DNA of 64,000 nt from Verrucomicrobiaceae bacterium (GTDB lineage Bacteria > Verrucomicrobiota > Verrucomicrobiia > Verrucomicrobiales > Akkermansiaceae), in assembly GCA_027491155.1 (NCBI GenBank), contig JAIXWR010000010.1, positions 62,001-126,000 on the forward strand, written 5' to 3'. Position 1 is the first letter of the stretch, and each line of letters starts with the position of its first letter. The notes under the pieces were generated by a model. It saw nothing but the letters and a program-made list of their open reading frames with translations, made no database searches and was not told the DNA's origin. Made by a program: the position numbers and the translations under genes. Shown one piece after another: positions 1 through 7,975 of the stretch.

Positions 1-152
1 GCGGCGCCCAGTTCCCACGGGATGGGTCGCTGGCGAGCCGCGCTGTCTTCGAAGTGGGCGACCCATTCGGAGGATCGGGTGATCCGCGGGGGATGCTTCG
101 GGTCGGCAATGGCGGGCTTCGGGGATTCCTTGAGGTTGGACAGTTGATTCAT
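1..152 (-). CDS. Unknown protein, N-terminal fragment cut by window edge
   Basis: The first 50 or so codons of a leftward gene are visible; the rest lies beyond position 1. It starts at an ATG (complement of 150-152) and reads MNQLSNLKESPKP, followed by a basic, proline-rich stretch and SSEWVAHFE and PIPWELGA. Codon use is typical of the neighbours, with G or C in most third positions. It follows the ACR3 gene by 75 bp in the same direction, so it may be the last gene of the arsenic operon. No catalytic motif is visible in this piece. The WVxHFE...IPW pattern vaguely recalls the start of some ferritin-like proteins, but I do not assign it. Confidence 0.55.
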   Translation of the reverse strand, partial: MNQLSNLKESPKPAIADPKHPPRITRSSEWVAHFEDSAARQRPIPWELGA

Positions 153-227
153 CGGGTGTGCGTTGATCCGCAGCGGCATCCCGATGGCCCGGCGTGCGTT
201 CCTGATGAACGACGGATGAATTTCTTC

Positions 228-1316
228 TCAAGCGGCGAACCAGCTCTTTGTCCGCTGGCAGACGCGGACGAGGAACAGCATCAACGGCACTTCGATCAGC
301 ACACCGACCACGGTGGCGAGGGCGGCACCGGAACTGAGGCCGAAGAGCATCACGGCGGTGGCGATGGCGACTTCGAAGTGATTCGACGCGCCGATCATTG
401 CGCTGGGCGCGGCGTCTTCGTACGAGAAATCCAGGAGTTTCGCGGCGGCGTAGGTGATCGCGAAGATCAGCAAGGTCTGGATGGCCAGCGGAATGGCGAT
501 CCACAGGATGGTCAGCGGGTTGGCAAGGATGGTCTCGCCCTTGAAACTGAACAGGAGGACCAGCGTCGCGAGCAGGGCGATGACGGAGACCGGCGTGAGG
601 AAGCGTAGGAACTTCTCCGCGAACCATTTCTGGCCCTTGGCCTTCATGATCCAGACACGGGAAAAATAGCCGGCGACCAGCGGCAGCGCGACGTAGATGC
701 CGACGGAAAGCAGCAGCGCTTCCCAAGGCACCGGCATCTTGTTCACGCCGAGCAACCAGCCGCCGAGCAGGCCGTAGAGGAAGAGCATGGTGAGGGAGTT
801 GACCGCGACCATCACCAGCGTGTGGCCCTGGTTGCCTTTCGCGAGATGGCTCCAGACCAGCACCATCGCGGTGCAAGGGGCAATGCCTAGCAGGATGGCC
901 CCGGCGATGTAGGAGCGGTAGAGCTCGACGGTGCTGCCGTCCTTCACGACTTCGCTGCCGGGCAGCAGGTCTTTGAAGAATCCGCCGAGGAACAAGGTGG
1001 CGATGCCGAGCATGGTGAAGGGCTTGATGCCCCAGTTCACGAGCAGCGTGAGCAGCACCGGCTTCGGGTTGCGGCCGGCTTTCACGACCTCGCCGAAGTC
1101 GATCTTCACCATGATGGGATACATCATGAAGAAGAGGCAGATGGCGATGGGGATGGAGACGACCGGCGCGTCGCTCACGTAGATCGCCATGGAGTCGAGC
1201 GATTTCGCGAGGTCGGGCGCGAGCTTGCCGAGTCCGATGCCGGCGACGATGCAGAGGCCGACCCAGAGGGTGAGCTGGCGCTCGAAGAGGCTCATCGATT
1301 TCGCATCCTCGCTCAT
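228..1316 (-). CDS. acr3: ACR3 family arsenite efflux transporter
   Basis: Inner-membrane carrier of 362 residues that exports arsenite, As(OH)3, using the proton motive force. About ten hydrophobic segments span the whole protein. The two family landmarks are present: a cysteine in [12 protein letters not shown] and a glutamate in SNHFEVAIA, both required for transport in characterised ACR3 proteins. The frame stays open 71 codons further upstream, but that part is arginine- and proline-rich and lies inside arsA; the ATG at 1316 overlaps the arsA stop as ATGA, fixing the start. It probably works with the ArsA ATPase, since ACR3-ArsA pairs can form an ATP-driven pump (family knowledge). Assignment is firm. 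Confidence 0.95.
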   Translation of the reverse strand: MSEDAKSMSLFERQLTLWVGLCIVAGIGLGKLAPDLAKSLDSMAIYVSDAPVVSIPIAICLFFMMYPIMVKIDFGEVVKAGRNPKPVLLTLLVNWGIKPFTMLGIATLFLGGFFKDLLPGSEVVKDGSTVELYRSYIAGAILLGIAPCTAMVLVWSHLAKGNQGHTLVMVAVNSLTMLFLYGLLGGWLLGVNKMPVPWEALLLSVGIYVALPLVAGYFSRVWIMKAKGQKWFAEKFLRFLTPVSVIALLATLVLLFSFKGETILANPLTILWIAIPLAIQTLLIFAITYAAAKLLDFSYEDAAPSAMIGASNHFEVAIATAVMLFGLSSGAALATVVGVLIEVPLMLFLVRVCQRTKSWFAA

Positions 1317-3121
1317 GGCAGGTCGGGAGTGGTCGAGTGAGGTTTCGAGGACGCCAGTCGTGCCAGCGCGTCGGGGCCGGTGGGCTCCTCGGCTTGCCAG
1401 GGGAGCCAGGCGGTGCGGGTGGCGTGCTTTTCCACGACTTCGTGCAGGTAGCGGTGCTCGGCTTCCTCGCGGCGTTGGAGCAGCGGGTCGCATGATCCGC
1501 AGTCGAGCAGGCTTTGATTGATCAGCCACGCGAAGGGTTCGATGCGGGCGCGGCGAAGGTCTTCCTGAAGCGCGGCGGCTTCATGGACGGGTGTCGCTTC
1601 GGGCAAGGTGACCAGCAGCATGCGGGTGAATGCGGGATCGCGCAGTCGCTCTAACAGCCGCAGCACTTCCTCGGGCTGGCTACTGCGGGCCTGGCGTTCG
1701 AGTTCGCGCTGGTAGGCCTCGCTGGCATCGAGCAGCAGAAGCGTGTGGCCGGTGGGGGCGGTATCGAGGACGACAAAGCGGTCGCTGCCTTGTCCGACCT
1801 CGCGGGCAAAGGCGCGGAAGACGGCGATCTCTTCGGTGCAAGGCGAGCGCAGGTCTTCCTCTAACAAGGAGCGGCCGGCCTCGTCCATCGCCGCGCCCTG
1901 GGCGTTCATGACCTCTTGCTGATAGACGGCGGTCTCGGCGGCGGGATCGATCTTGCTGAGCGTGAGCCCGGGCACCTGGCCGGCCAGCGTCTGGGCGAGA
2001 TGCGCGGCGGGATCGGTGGTGCTGAGGTGGACGGCATGGCCGCGCCGGGCGAGCATGACCGCGATGGCGGCGGCGACGGTGGTCTTGCCAACGCCGCCCT
2101 TGCCCATGGTCATCACGACCCCGTGGCCTTGCTTTTCGATGGAGCCCACGAGGTCCTCGAGGCTTTCCATTTCCGGGGCGGTCCAGTCGGGGTGGTGGAA
2201 CGAAGTGGTCGTGATGTCGTCGTCCTCCTTCAGCAGCGCGCGCAGTCCGTCGAGGCCGAGGATGTTGATCGGGCGCAGCGGGACGATAAAGGCGGGCATG
2301 CTGTCGATGAAAGGCGCCGCGGCGGTCATCGCGGCGTGACCACGTTGTTGCATCGCTTGCGATGTCGGATCATCCGGGCATTTCGTTTCGAATGTGCCGT
2401 TGATGACGAGGGTCTGATTTCCGATGCCGAGTGCGCGTAGTTCGCTGGCGGTGCGTTCGGCCTCGCGCAAGGCGGAGAGCTGGGGACGGCTCACCAGCAC
2501 CAGGGTGGTGGCGGCGGCGTCGGCCAGGGTGTTGACCGTGGCTTCATAGATCGAGCGCTGCTTCTCCAAACCGGCCAGCGGGCCGAGGCAGGAGGTGCCG
2601 CTGGTGTTGCTGTCGAGGAATTGGTCCCACGCTTTCGCCAGGCTCATCAGCCGCAGCGTGTGGCCTGTCGGCGCGGTGTCGAAGATCACGTGGTCGTAGT
2701 CCTTTGACGCCGCGGGGTCTCCGATCAGGCCGGAGAACTCGTCGAAGGCCGCGATCTCCACCGTGCAGGAGCCGGAAAGCTGCTCTTCCATGCTGCGCAG
2801 CGCCGACTCCGGCAACAGTCCGCGCATCGGCCCGATCAAGCGCTCGCGGTAGGCCGCCGCGGCATCGACCGGGTTGATGTTCATGGCCGCCAGGCCCGGC
2901 GCGCCGGCGACCGGGGAAGGGTGGTTGGTGAGCTTGGTGTCGAGCACCTCGTCGAGGTTCGAGGCGGGGTCCGTGCTGACCAGCAGCACCCGCTTGCCGG
3001 CGTCCGCGAGTTTCAGAGAGGTGGCACAGGAAAGCGACGTTTTGCCCACGCCACCCTTGCCGGTGAAGAAGAGGAAGCGGGTCGTGGCGGCTGGATCCGG
3101 TTGATAGGTGGAAAGGTTCAT
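1313..3121 (-). CDS. arsA: Arsenite-activated ATPase ArsA, two-domain
   Basis: A 602-residue soluble ATPase that energises arsenite export by docking on the membrane carrier. It is the tandem form: two P-loops, [12 protein letters not shown] near residue 20 and [10 protein letters not shown] near residue 337, and two copies of the DTAPTGHTL switch signature that is specific to ArsA/GET3. Arsenite-binding cysteines are present, in [11 protein letters not shown] in the first half and [10 protein letters not shown] in the second. The start ATG at 3121 overlaps the arsD stop (ATGA) and the stop overlaps the acr3 start, so arsD, arsA and acr3 are translationally coupled. Two of the window's rare TTA leucine codons occur here (1652-1654 and 1862-1864). 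Confidence 0.96.
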   Translation of the reverse strand: MNLSTYQPDPAATTRFLFFTGKGGVGKTSLSCATSLKLADAGKRVLLVSTDPASNLDEVLDTKLTNHPSPVAGAPGLAAMNINPVDAAAAYRERLIGPMRGLLPESALRSMEEQLSGSCTVEIAAFDEFSGLIGDPAASKDYDHVIFDTAPTGHTLRLMSLAKAWDQFLDSNTSGTSCLGPLAGLEKQRSIYEATVNTLADAAATTLVLVSRPQLSALREAERTASELRALGIGNQTLVINGTFETKCPDDPTSQAMQQRGHAAMTAAAPFIDSMPAFIVPLRPINILGLDGLRALLKEDDDITTTSFHHPDWTAPEMESLEDLVGSIEKQGHGVVMTMGKGGVGKTTVAAAIAVMLARRGHAVHLSTTDPAAHLAQTLAGQVPGLTLSKIDPAAETAVYQQEVMNAQGAAMDEAGRSLLEEDLRSPCTEEIAVFRAFAREVGQGSDRFVVLDTAPTGHTLLLLDASEAYQRELERQARSSQPEEVLRLLERLRDPAFTRMLLVTLPEATPVHEAAALQEDLRRARIEPFAWLINQSLLDCGSCDPLLQRREEAEHRYLHEVVEKHATRTAWLPWQAEEPTGPDALARLASSKPHSTTPDLP

Positions 3122-3447
3122 GAAGAGACCTCTTCCTTTCCAAGCGCGGCACGGATCCAGCCCCGACGTTCCTCCTTCGTCGGGTAGCGGGCCTTGAGAT
3201 GGATTTCGCCGTCCCAGAAGATCACGGGCAGGGCGGCGGTGCCTTCGCTTTGAAGCAGCTCCTTCACCGCGGCATTGTTGGCGAAGGCCATCGGCTGTAG
3301 ACCGAGGTTGTGCCGCTCGACCTGGATCCCATGGTTCGCAAGCTGCGCGAGCAGGGCGGCGAAATTGACGAGGTCGGGGTTGATATCGGTGCCGCAAATG
3401 CCGGTGGAGCAGCACATGGCGGGGTCGTAGACTTGGATGGTTTTCAT
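3118..3447 (-). CDS. arsD: ArsD arsenite metallochaperone
   Basis: A 109-residue cytosolic protein that hands arsenite to ArsA and thereby raises its affinity for the metalloid. The N-terminal motif MKTIQVYDPAMCCSTGICG places cysteines at residues 12, 13 and 18, exactly the triad used in characterised ArsD proteins, and the rest has the thioredoxin-like fold pattern (VNFAALLAQL, LPVIFWDG). The open frame extends 27 codons upstream, but the ATG at 3447 gives the conserved MKTIQVYDP start. The vicinal cysteine pair often found near the C-terminus of longer homologues is absent, as in many functional family members. Its stop overlaps the arsA start by ATGA. Confidence 0.94.
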   Translation of the reverse strand: MKTIQVYDPAMCCSTGICGTDINPDLVNFAALLAQLANHGIQVERHNLGLQPMAFANNAAVKELLQSEGTAALPVIFWDGEIHLKARYPTKEERRGWIRAALGKEEVSS

Positions 3448-3648
3448 GCGCTTCGGGTTGAGGGGATCGAGTGCCGTGCAATTGGCACCGCCTCCACGAT
3501 ACCCGAGGGTTGCCCGGACGCTGCGCATTTGTGATCATTCGCTGGCCGAAACGCCCCGCGGAGTTTGGCGCGGGAAGCAGATTGCCCGCCGATGGGCGTG
3601 CATTCCGGGAAGCTTCGGGAGTGGGGGCAGGCGCGGGCCGCCAGAAGC

Positions 3649-3676
3649 GCGCAACTTGCAAAGTTGCGCTACTTCG
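3649..3676 (-). repeat. REP-like palindrome (type A) at the arsC stop codon
   Basis: On the minus strand the sequence reads GAAGTAG followed by a perfect palindrome, GCGCAACTT-TGC-AAGTTGCGC (3649-3669). The TAG of the repeat head is the stop codon of arsC. A close copy sits at the stop of the DUF2891 gene near 54556 and a reversed relative near 54640. It could fold as an RNA hairpin between arsC and arsD. The rest of the 221-bp arsC-arsD gap holds no gene I can support. Confidence 0.75.
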
Positions 3677-4097
3677 CGTCGCGGCGGCCGGCGGCGTAGG
3701 CTTCGAAGACCTTGCGGATCTCGTCGCGGACGCGGCGGAAGACGGCCATCTGTTCGTCTTCGCTGCCGGTGGCGTGGGCGGGGTCGTCGAAGCCCCAGTG
3801 GTGGCGGTTGAGCTGACCGGGGAAGATCGGGCATGCTTGGTCGGCGTTGCCGCAGACGGTGATGACGGTTTCGACGTCCTGCGACAGGAACTCGTCCATG
3901 TGTTTCGAGTGATGCGCGGAGATATCGATGCCGATCTCGGCCAGGGCCTTGATGGCGAGCGGGTGGACGTAGCCGGCGGGTTTGGAGCCGGCGCTCTGGA
4001 CATCGAGCAGGTCGCCTGCGGCGGCACGCAGGATGCCTTCGGCCATGTGGGAACGGCAGGAGTTGCCGGTGCAAAGGATGAGGATGGTGGGCTTCAT
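3669..4097 (-). CDS. arsC: Arsenate reductase, thioredoxin-coupled (LMW phosphatase type)
   Basis: A 142-residue enzyme that reduces arsenate to arsenite so it can be exported. It belongs to the low-molecular-weight tyrosine phosphatase fold, with the P-loop CTGNSCR (C9-x5-R15) and the redox pair C82 and C89 in [10 protein letters not shown], the same positions as in the Staphylococcus aureus enzyme that uses thioredoxin. The [13 protein letters not shown] segment near residue 98 is the family's second signature and carries the general-acid aspartate. The ATG start lies 21 bp after the aquaporin stop. The TAG stop is part of a REP-like palindrome that extends into the arsC-arsD gap, which may lower expression of the downstream genes. 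Confidence 0.94.
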   Translation of the reverse strand: MKPTILILCTGNSCRSHMAEGILRAAAGDLLDVQSAGSKPAGYVHPLAIKALAEIGIDISAHHSKHMDEFLSQDVETVITVCGNADQACPIFPGQLNRHHWGFDDPAHATGSEDEQMAVFRRVRDEIRKVFEAYAAGRRDAK

Positions 4098-4118
4098 GAA
4101 GTGGAAAGCAAGCAGGGA

Positions 4119-4781
4119 TCAGTGGCTGGAATGAGATGAAGTGGGGCCGCGGAGGGCGTGGGAGAGGGGGACGGCGAGGAGGGCTCCGAGGACGGTGGCG
4201 GCGGGGTAGAGCCAGAGGTGCTGGAGGTGGCCGCTGACGATCGCCGGGGCGAGGGAGCGGGCGGGATTCATCGAGGCACCGCAGACCGGGCCGGCGAACA
4301 TGGCTTCGAGGCCGACGGTCGCGCCGATCGCGATGCCGGCGGTGATGCCCTTTTCCTTGGCGCCGGTGGAGACGCCGAGGATGACCAGCATCAGGATCGC
4401 GGTGAGGACGACTTCGAGGACGAAGCTCTGGCTGGCGCTGCCGGCGGGCAGGGTGGCACCCAGGGTCCCGGGGCCGGGGAAGAGGAACTTGAGCAGGCCG
4501 CTGGCGGCGAAGGCACCGGCGAGCTGGGCTCCGAGATAGAGCGGGATTTCTTTCCACGGGAAGCGTCCGGCCGCGGCGAATGCGATCGAGACCGCGGGAT
4601 TCAAGTGTGCGCCGCTGATGTCGCCGAAGGTGTAGATCATCGCGAGGACGACCAGGCCGAAGGTCAGCGCAATGCCGGAGTGGCCGATGACGCCGCCCGA
4701 GTGCTGGTTGATCACGATCGCCCCGGTCCCTGCGAAGACGAGGATGAAGGTTCCGAGGAATTCCGCGAGGGGGCGTCTCAT
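4119..4781 (-). CDS. Aquaporin / glycerol facilitator (AqpS-like)
   Basis: A 220-residue membrane channel of the MIP family. Six hydrophobic segments are visible and both half-helix NPA boxes are intact: GAHLNPAVS near residue 60 and GASMNPARS near residue 170. Aquaglyceroporins conduct uncharged arsenite; in Sinorhizobium meliloti an aquaporin (AqpS) replaces the efflux pump in an ars operon, letting arsenite made by ArsC leave down its gradient (established precedent). Here it lies between DUF6428 and arsC, 3 bp after the former, in an operon that also has ACR3-ArsA, so the cell has both a passive and an active route. Substrate is inferred from context; water, glycerol or methylated arsenicals are alternatives. 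Confidence 0.88.
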   Translation of the reverse strand: MRRPLAEFLGTFILVFAGTGAIVINQHSGGVIGHSGIALTFGLVVLAMIYTFGDISGAHLNPAVSIAFAAAGRFPWKEIPLYLGAQLAGAFAASGLLKFLFPGPGTLGATLPAGSASQSFVLEVVLTAILMLVILGVSTGAKEKGITAGIAIGATVGLEAMFAGPVCGASMNPARSLAPAIVSGHLQHLWLYPAATVLGALLAVPLSHALRGPTSSHSSH

Positions 4782-4784
4782 GGT

Positions 4785-5264
4785 CTAACAGCAACCGGTG
4801 GGGCCGCAGCAGGGGTTCTTGCCGCCGATGGCGGGCAGGCGGTTGAGGGAGGAGAGTCCGCAGAGCTCGGGGGCGAGGCATTCGGTGTGCTTGTGGGCGA
4901 GTTGGAGGACGACGGCGTCGGCGGTCACCTCGTGACCGGCGATGGTGTATTGGGAAATCACGCGGTCCTCGTATTCGATTTCCACCGGGATGGACTCGTC
5001 GGGGAGGTAGGCCTTTGCCTTGTCGAGGATGGAGGCCATCTTGCCCGTCTCGATGCGGTGGTCGTAATCCTCGCCGACCCAGATCTGGAGCTGGCAGGTG
5101 AGGGACTCGCGGAGCGTGCCGCCGCAGTCGAGGAAGGTCTTCTGTACGCGGCCGACTTCGGTGACGTGGAAGGAGACGGGGACCGCCGCGCCGTCGGGGA
5201 GCTGGATGCGGAAGTGGCGGTCGGAGTGCTCGCGGAGCAGGGATTTGAGTTCGGAGAGGTTCAT
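4785..5264 (-). CDS. DUF6428 family protein with Cys-rich tail
   Basis: A 159-residue cytosolic protein whose family is recurrently found next to arsR in Verrucomicrobia, Bacteroidetes and Proteobacteria; its biochemical role is unknown. It starts MNLSELKSLL and has alternating strands and helices with no membrane segment. The C-terminus, NPCCGPTGCC, contains two vicinal cysteine pairs, a plausible arsenite-binding tail. The ATG at 5264 overlaps the arsR stop as ATGA; the frame is open upstream but that part is a shadow of arsR. The stop codon TAG lies in TGTTAGA, 3 bp before the aquaporin start. A role in binding, sensing or handing over As(III) is inference only. Confidence 0.8.
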   Translation of the reverse strand: MNLSELKSLLREHSDRHFRIQLPDGAAVPVSFHVTEVGRVQKTFLDCGGTLRESLTCQLQIWVGEDYDHRIETGKMASILDKAKAYLPDESIPVEIEYEDRVISQYTIAGHEVTADAVVLQLAHKHTECLAPELCGLSSLNRLPAIGGKNPCCGPTGCC

Positions 5265-5641
5265 GAGGTGGCTTTGGCTTTGCGCCGGGTGGCGAGTTGT
5301 TTGGGGCCGGGGCAGCAGGAGTTCTCGCGCTTGGAAAGTCGTTTGGCGGCGTTGGCGCGGTCTTCCGGGTGGAGTCCATCGCCGGCGAAGTGCTTGGCGA
5401 TGGTGCGGACCAGCGGCAGGTGCTGGCGGGTGATGCGGAAGTAGGTCCACTTCTCGCATTTCTCGCTGTCGAGAAGCCCGGCCTTGCGGATGACCTGGAC
5501 GTGGCTGGAGACCGAGGACTGCGGCATCCCGAGGATGTCGGCGAGTTCGCAGACGCAGAGTGCGTCGTCCATCACCAGCCGGACGATCCGCCAACGGGTG
5601 GGATCAGCGAGGGCTCGGGTGAACGTGACGGGGTTGGTCAT
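5261..5641 (-). CDS. arsR: ArsR family arsenical-responsive repressor
   Basis: A 126-residue winged-helix repressor at the head of the ars operon. The helix-turn-helix covers about residues 25-70 (LADILGMPQSSVSSHVQVIRKAGLL). C29 and C31 lie in ALCVCEL, matching the CVC arsenite site at the start of the DNA-recognition region in E. coli-type ArsR, so metalloid binding should release DNA. Two more cysteines at 109-110 (ENSCCPG) could add a ligand, as in the variants that use a C-terminal pair. The ATG is followed by the usual family start, MTNPVTFTRALADPTR. It is expected to bind the palindrome directly upstream and to repress its own operon. Confidence 0.94.
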   Translation of the reverse strand: MTNPVTFTRALADPTRWRIVRLVMDDALCVCELADILGMPQSSVSSHVQVIRKAGLLDSEKCEKWTYFRITRQHLPLVRTIAKHFAGDGLHPEDRANAAKRLSKRENSCCPGPKQLATRRKAKATS

Positions 5642-5642
5642 G

Positions 5643-5679
5643 ACGATATTTATCGTTACGAGGAATTGCGGTGTGGCAA
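5643..5679 (-). promoter_or_regulatory. ars operator palindrome and likely promoter
   Basis: A perfect inverted repeat, ACGATA-AA-TATCGT on the minus strand (5643-5656), ends one base before the arsR ATG. It is one of the few AT-rich patches in the region and probably contains the -10 element; a candidate -35 (TTGCCA) is at 5674-5679. If so, transcription would start at or next to the ATG, making the arsR message nearly leaderless, and bound ArsR would sit over the promoter. The palindrome is directly visible; the promoter assignment is inference. Confidence 0.6.
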
Positions 5680-5710
5680 GGGGAATCTTGGTGGCGGTTG
5701 GAACTTCCGG

Positions 5711-5785
5711 TGTAGTGGGCCGCGGACTTTAGCCCGCTCGAGAGCGCCGACCTTCCAAGCGGACTAAAGTCCGCGGTCCAGTAGA
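5711..5785. repeat. Long palindrome (type C) between arsR and the kinase gene
   Basis: Two perfect 13-base arms, CCGCGGACTTTAG at 5720-5732 and its complement at 5764-5776, enclose a 31-base loop. The outer parts carry TGTAGTGG and CAGTAGAC, resembling the TGTAG heads of the other palindromes in this window. It fills most of the gap between arsR and the end of the histidine kinase gene and could form a hairpin in the RNA. No gene is present in 5642-5816. Confidence 0.7.
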
Positions 5786-5816
5786 CGCTTCGGTCTGTAA
5801 CAGCGCTTCGGTTCTG

Positions 5817-7232
5817 TCAGCCGCGGGGCAGGATCACGCGGAAGGTGGTGCCGGTGGCGCTCTCGACCTCGATCTTCCCGCCGTGGTTCTCGACGATGGT
5901 CTTTGCGATGGCCAGTCCGAGACCGGTGTGGCCGCTGGCCTGGCCGCGGGCGGTGTCGGCGCGGTAGAAGCGGTCGAAGAGGCGGGGCAGGTGCTCGGAG
6001 GGAATGCCGGGGCCGTTGTCGCGCACCTCGAGGATCACGGAAGCTCCGGTGACGGTCGTCTTGAGAAGCACCTTGCTGCCGGAGGGCGGGTGCACGATGG
6101 CGTTGGAGAGCAGGTTCTGGACGACCATCGCGAGCGAATGCGGGTCGCCATGAAGGAATGCCGGGGAAAGCTCGCGGTGAATGGCGATCGAATGCTCGTC
6201 GGCCAGCGGTTGGAGGAGGTCGGCGACGCCGCCGGCGATCTCCGCGAGGTCGCAGGGGACGGGATCGGTCCCCGATGCAGGGAGATCCTGGCGGGCCAGG
6301 ACGAGGAGCGACTCGACGAGCGCGCGCATCCTCTCGGCGGCGCTGCGGCAGTTGGCGAGGATCTCGCGGTATTGATCCGGTTCGCGCTCGCGCTTCAAGC
6401 CGCGCTGGGTTTCGGAGAGGATGATGGTGACCGGGGTGCGCAGCTCGTGGGAGGCGTCGGCGGTAAAGCGCTTCTGGCGTTCGATGGCGGCGGCGAGCCG
6501 GTCGAAGGTTTCGTTGAGCACGCCGCCGAGTTGGTCGAGTTCGTTGTCGGTGCGGGCGAGTTCGATCCGCTCGTCGAGGTTGCCGGCGGCGATGCGCGAC
6601 GCGGTGCGGCCGATGGTGTCGATCGGCTTGAGCGCGCGTCCGGCAAGCCACCAGCCGCCGCCCAGGCCCGCGGTCCAGACCGCGGCACCACCGAGGGCGA
6701 GCAGCAGCGCGAAGTTGCGCAGCTCGGATTGCTCGGCGGAGATGTCGCGACCGATGATGGAGCTCATTCCCGACGGATTGACCCGGTGGTGTTCCCGGCG
6801 GTGGTCACGTTCGACGTATTGGGTCGATCCGTCGCCGGCTTGCCTTGGCGGAACGAGGTCGTCCGGGGCATTGGCCGAGATGAAGAGCCGCGATCCATCG
6901 CTGTCCCAGCAAGCGAGGAAAGTGCCGCCTCCGCCGTCTTCGAAGAGGGCGTGGAGTTCGGGCGGGAACGCGGAAACGTCGCCCGGATTGCGGAGGCGCT
7001 GGCGGATCTCGTCCAGGCTGGGCAGCTCGTTCTTGTCGGGCAGCGGTTGCGAGGCGAAGAGGCTGCGGAAGAAGGTGCTTTGGAAGCTGCGGATCTCGCG
7101 GTCGATCTGGCTGGTCCGGTCGTCCGACGCGAGGCGGAAGGCCAGCAGGCAGAGCCCGGTGATCAGGGCGAGCAGGATGAGCGCATACCAGAGAAGAAGG
7201 CGCCAGCGTACCGAGCGGAAGAAGGGCTTCAT
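5817..7232 (-). CDS. Sensor histidine kinase
   Basis: A 471-residue inner-membrane kinase partnered with the response regulator that precedes it. Order of parts: membrane helix about 10-31, periplasmic sensor about 32-170, second helix about 173-198, HAMP about 199-250, HisKA with the phospho-accepting H262 in DASHELRTP, and a HATPase domain with N-box (NLLSNAIVH, near 377), G1 (DNGPGIP) and G2 (GLGLAIAK). The sensor is short and acidic/basic mixed, with an EHHR/ERDHRREH cluster around 140-150 that could bind a metal or cationic ligand. Its start overlaps the regulator stop by ATGA. Location after an efflux pump suggests it controls that pump; the signal is unknown. Confidence 0.93.
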   Translation of the reverse strand: MKPFFRSVRWRLLLWYALILLALITGLCLLAFRLASDDRTSQIDREIRSFQSTFFRSLFASQPLPDKNELPSLDEIRQRLRNPGDVSAFPPELHALFEDGGGGTFLACWDSDGSRLFISANAPDDLVPPRQAGDGSTQYVERDHRREHHRVNPSGMSSIIGRDISAEQSELRNFALLLALGGAAVWTAGLGGGWWLAGRALKPIDTIGRTASRIAAGNLDERIELARTDNELDQLGGVLNETFDRLAAAIERQKRFTADASHELRTPVTIILSETQRGLKREREPDQYREILANCRSAAERMRALVESLLVLARQDLPASGTDPVPCDLAEIAGGVADLLQPLADEHSIAIHRELSPAFLHGDPHSLAMVVQNLLSNAIVHPPSGSKVLLKTTVTGASVILEVRDNGPGIPSEHLPRLFDRFYRADTARGQASGHTGLGLAIAKTIVENHGGKIEVESATGTTFRVILPRG

Positions 7233-7879
7233 TCGATCGAGTAGCCGTGGCCGCGGCGGGTGGAGATGAAGGAGGGTCCCAGCTTCTTCCGGATGTTGGA
7301 AACGTGGACGTCGAGGAGGTTGGAAAGCGTGTCGTCGCTTTCGTCGAAAAGGTGATCGTAGAGCTCGGTGCGGCTGACGACGCTGCCGCGGTGGAGGGCG
7401 AGGTATTCGACGAGTGCGTATTCGCGTGGTGTCAGAGGGATCGCCTCGCCTTCGCGGCGGACCGTGCGCGCCGCGGTGTCGATTTCCACGCCTTCGATCT
7501 CCAGCAGGTTCGAGCCCCGGCCGGAGCTGCGGCGGATCAAGGCGCGGAGACGGGCGAGCAGTTCGTCGAAGTCGAAGGGCTTGGTCAGGTAGTCGTCGGC
7601 CCCGGCGTCGAGGCCGCGGATCCGGTCGGGCACCGCATCGCGGGCGGTGAGCATCAGGACCGGTGTCGGTTTCTCATGGCGGAGGCGGCGCAGCAGCTCC
7701 CAGCCGTCGAGGCCGGGCAGCATGCCGTCGAGCACGATCCCGTCGTAGCCCGTGGCGAGTGCCTTGAGGAGCCCTTCGTGGCCATCCGCCGCCGAGTCGA
7801 CCGCGTAGAGTTCCTCCCGCAGTCCTTCGCAAAGGCTGTGGCGGAGCAGCGGGTCGTCTTCGATGACGAGGAGGCGCAT
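7229..7879 (-). CDS. OmpR/PhoB-type response regulator
   Basis: A 216-residue DNA-binding regulator. The receiver domain (1-115) has the acidic pocket (E7, D8, D9), the phospho-acceptor D51 in IVLDGMLPGLDG and the conserved K in LTKPFD. The winged helix (about 125-216) ends in the typical VHVSNIRKKLG and STRRGHGYSIE. The ATG at 7879 gives the standard MRLLVIEDD start; an open stretch upstream is not conserved. It overlaps the kinase gene by ATGA and follows the transporter permease by 96 bp, with an inverted repeat in the gap. It likely binds upstream of the outer-membrane-factor gene, about 4.7 kb upstream, but no operator was identified. Confidence 0.94.
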   Translation of the reverse strand: MRLLVIEDDPLLRHSLCEGLREELYAVDSAADGHEGLLKALATGYDGIVLDGMLPGLDGWELLRRLRHEKPTPVLMLTARDAVPDRIRGLDAGADDYLTKPFDFDELLARLRALIRRSSGRGSNLLEIEGVEIDTAARTVRREGEAIPLTPREYALVEYLALHRGSVVSRTELYDHLFDESDDTLSNLLDVHVSNIRKKLGPSFISTRRGHGYSIE

Positions 7880-7903
7880 GGTGGAGAAGTTGAGAGTCTG
7901 GAG

Positions 7904-7953
7904 TTGATGGTGGATGGTTGGAAGGCGCAGGGTCTTTGGCTGTTCACCATCAA
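7904..7953. repeat. Inverted repeat upstream of the response regulator
   Basis: TTGATGGTG at 7904-7912 and its complement CACCATCAA at 7945-7953 flank a 32-base spacer; further TTGATAG/GATGG-like words surround the arms. It lies in the 96-bp gap between the permease and regulator genes and may be a transcript hairpin or a regulator site. Confidence 0.5.
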
Positions 7954-7975
7954 CTATCAACCATAGTCCATCGAC

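Noticed and set aside
4158-5444. Long plus-strand frame over aquaporin, DUF6428 and arsR
   Set aside because: Shadow of three well-recognised minus-strand genes; composition is Gly/Glu/Ala with no family signature.
5711-5785. Rho-independent terminator of the ars or kinase transcript
   Set aside because: The 31-base loop is too long and neither side has a T-tract; it fits the palindromic repeats better.
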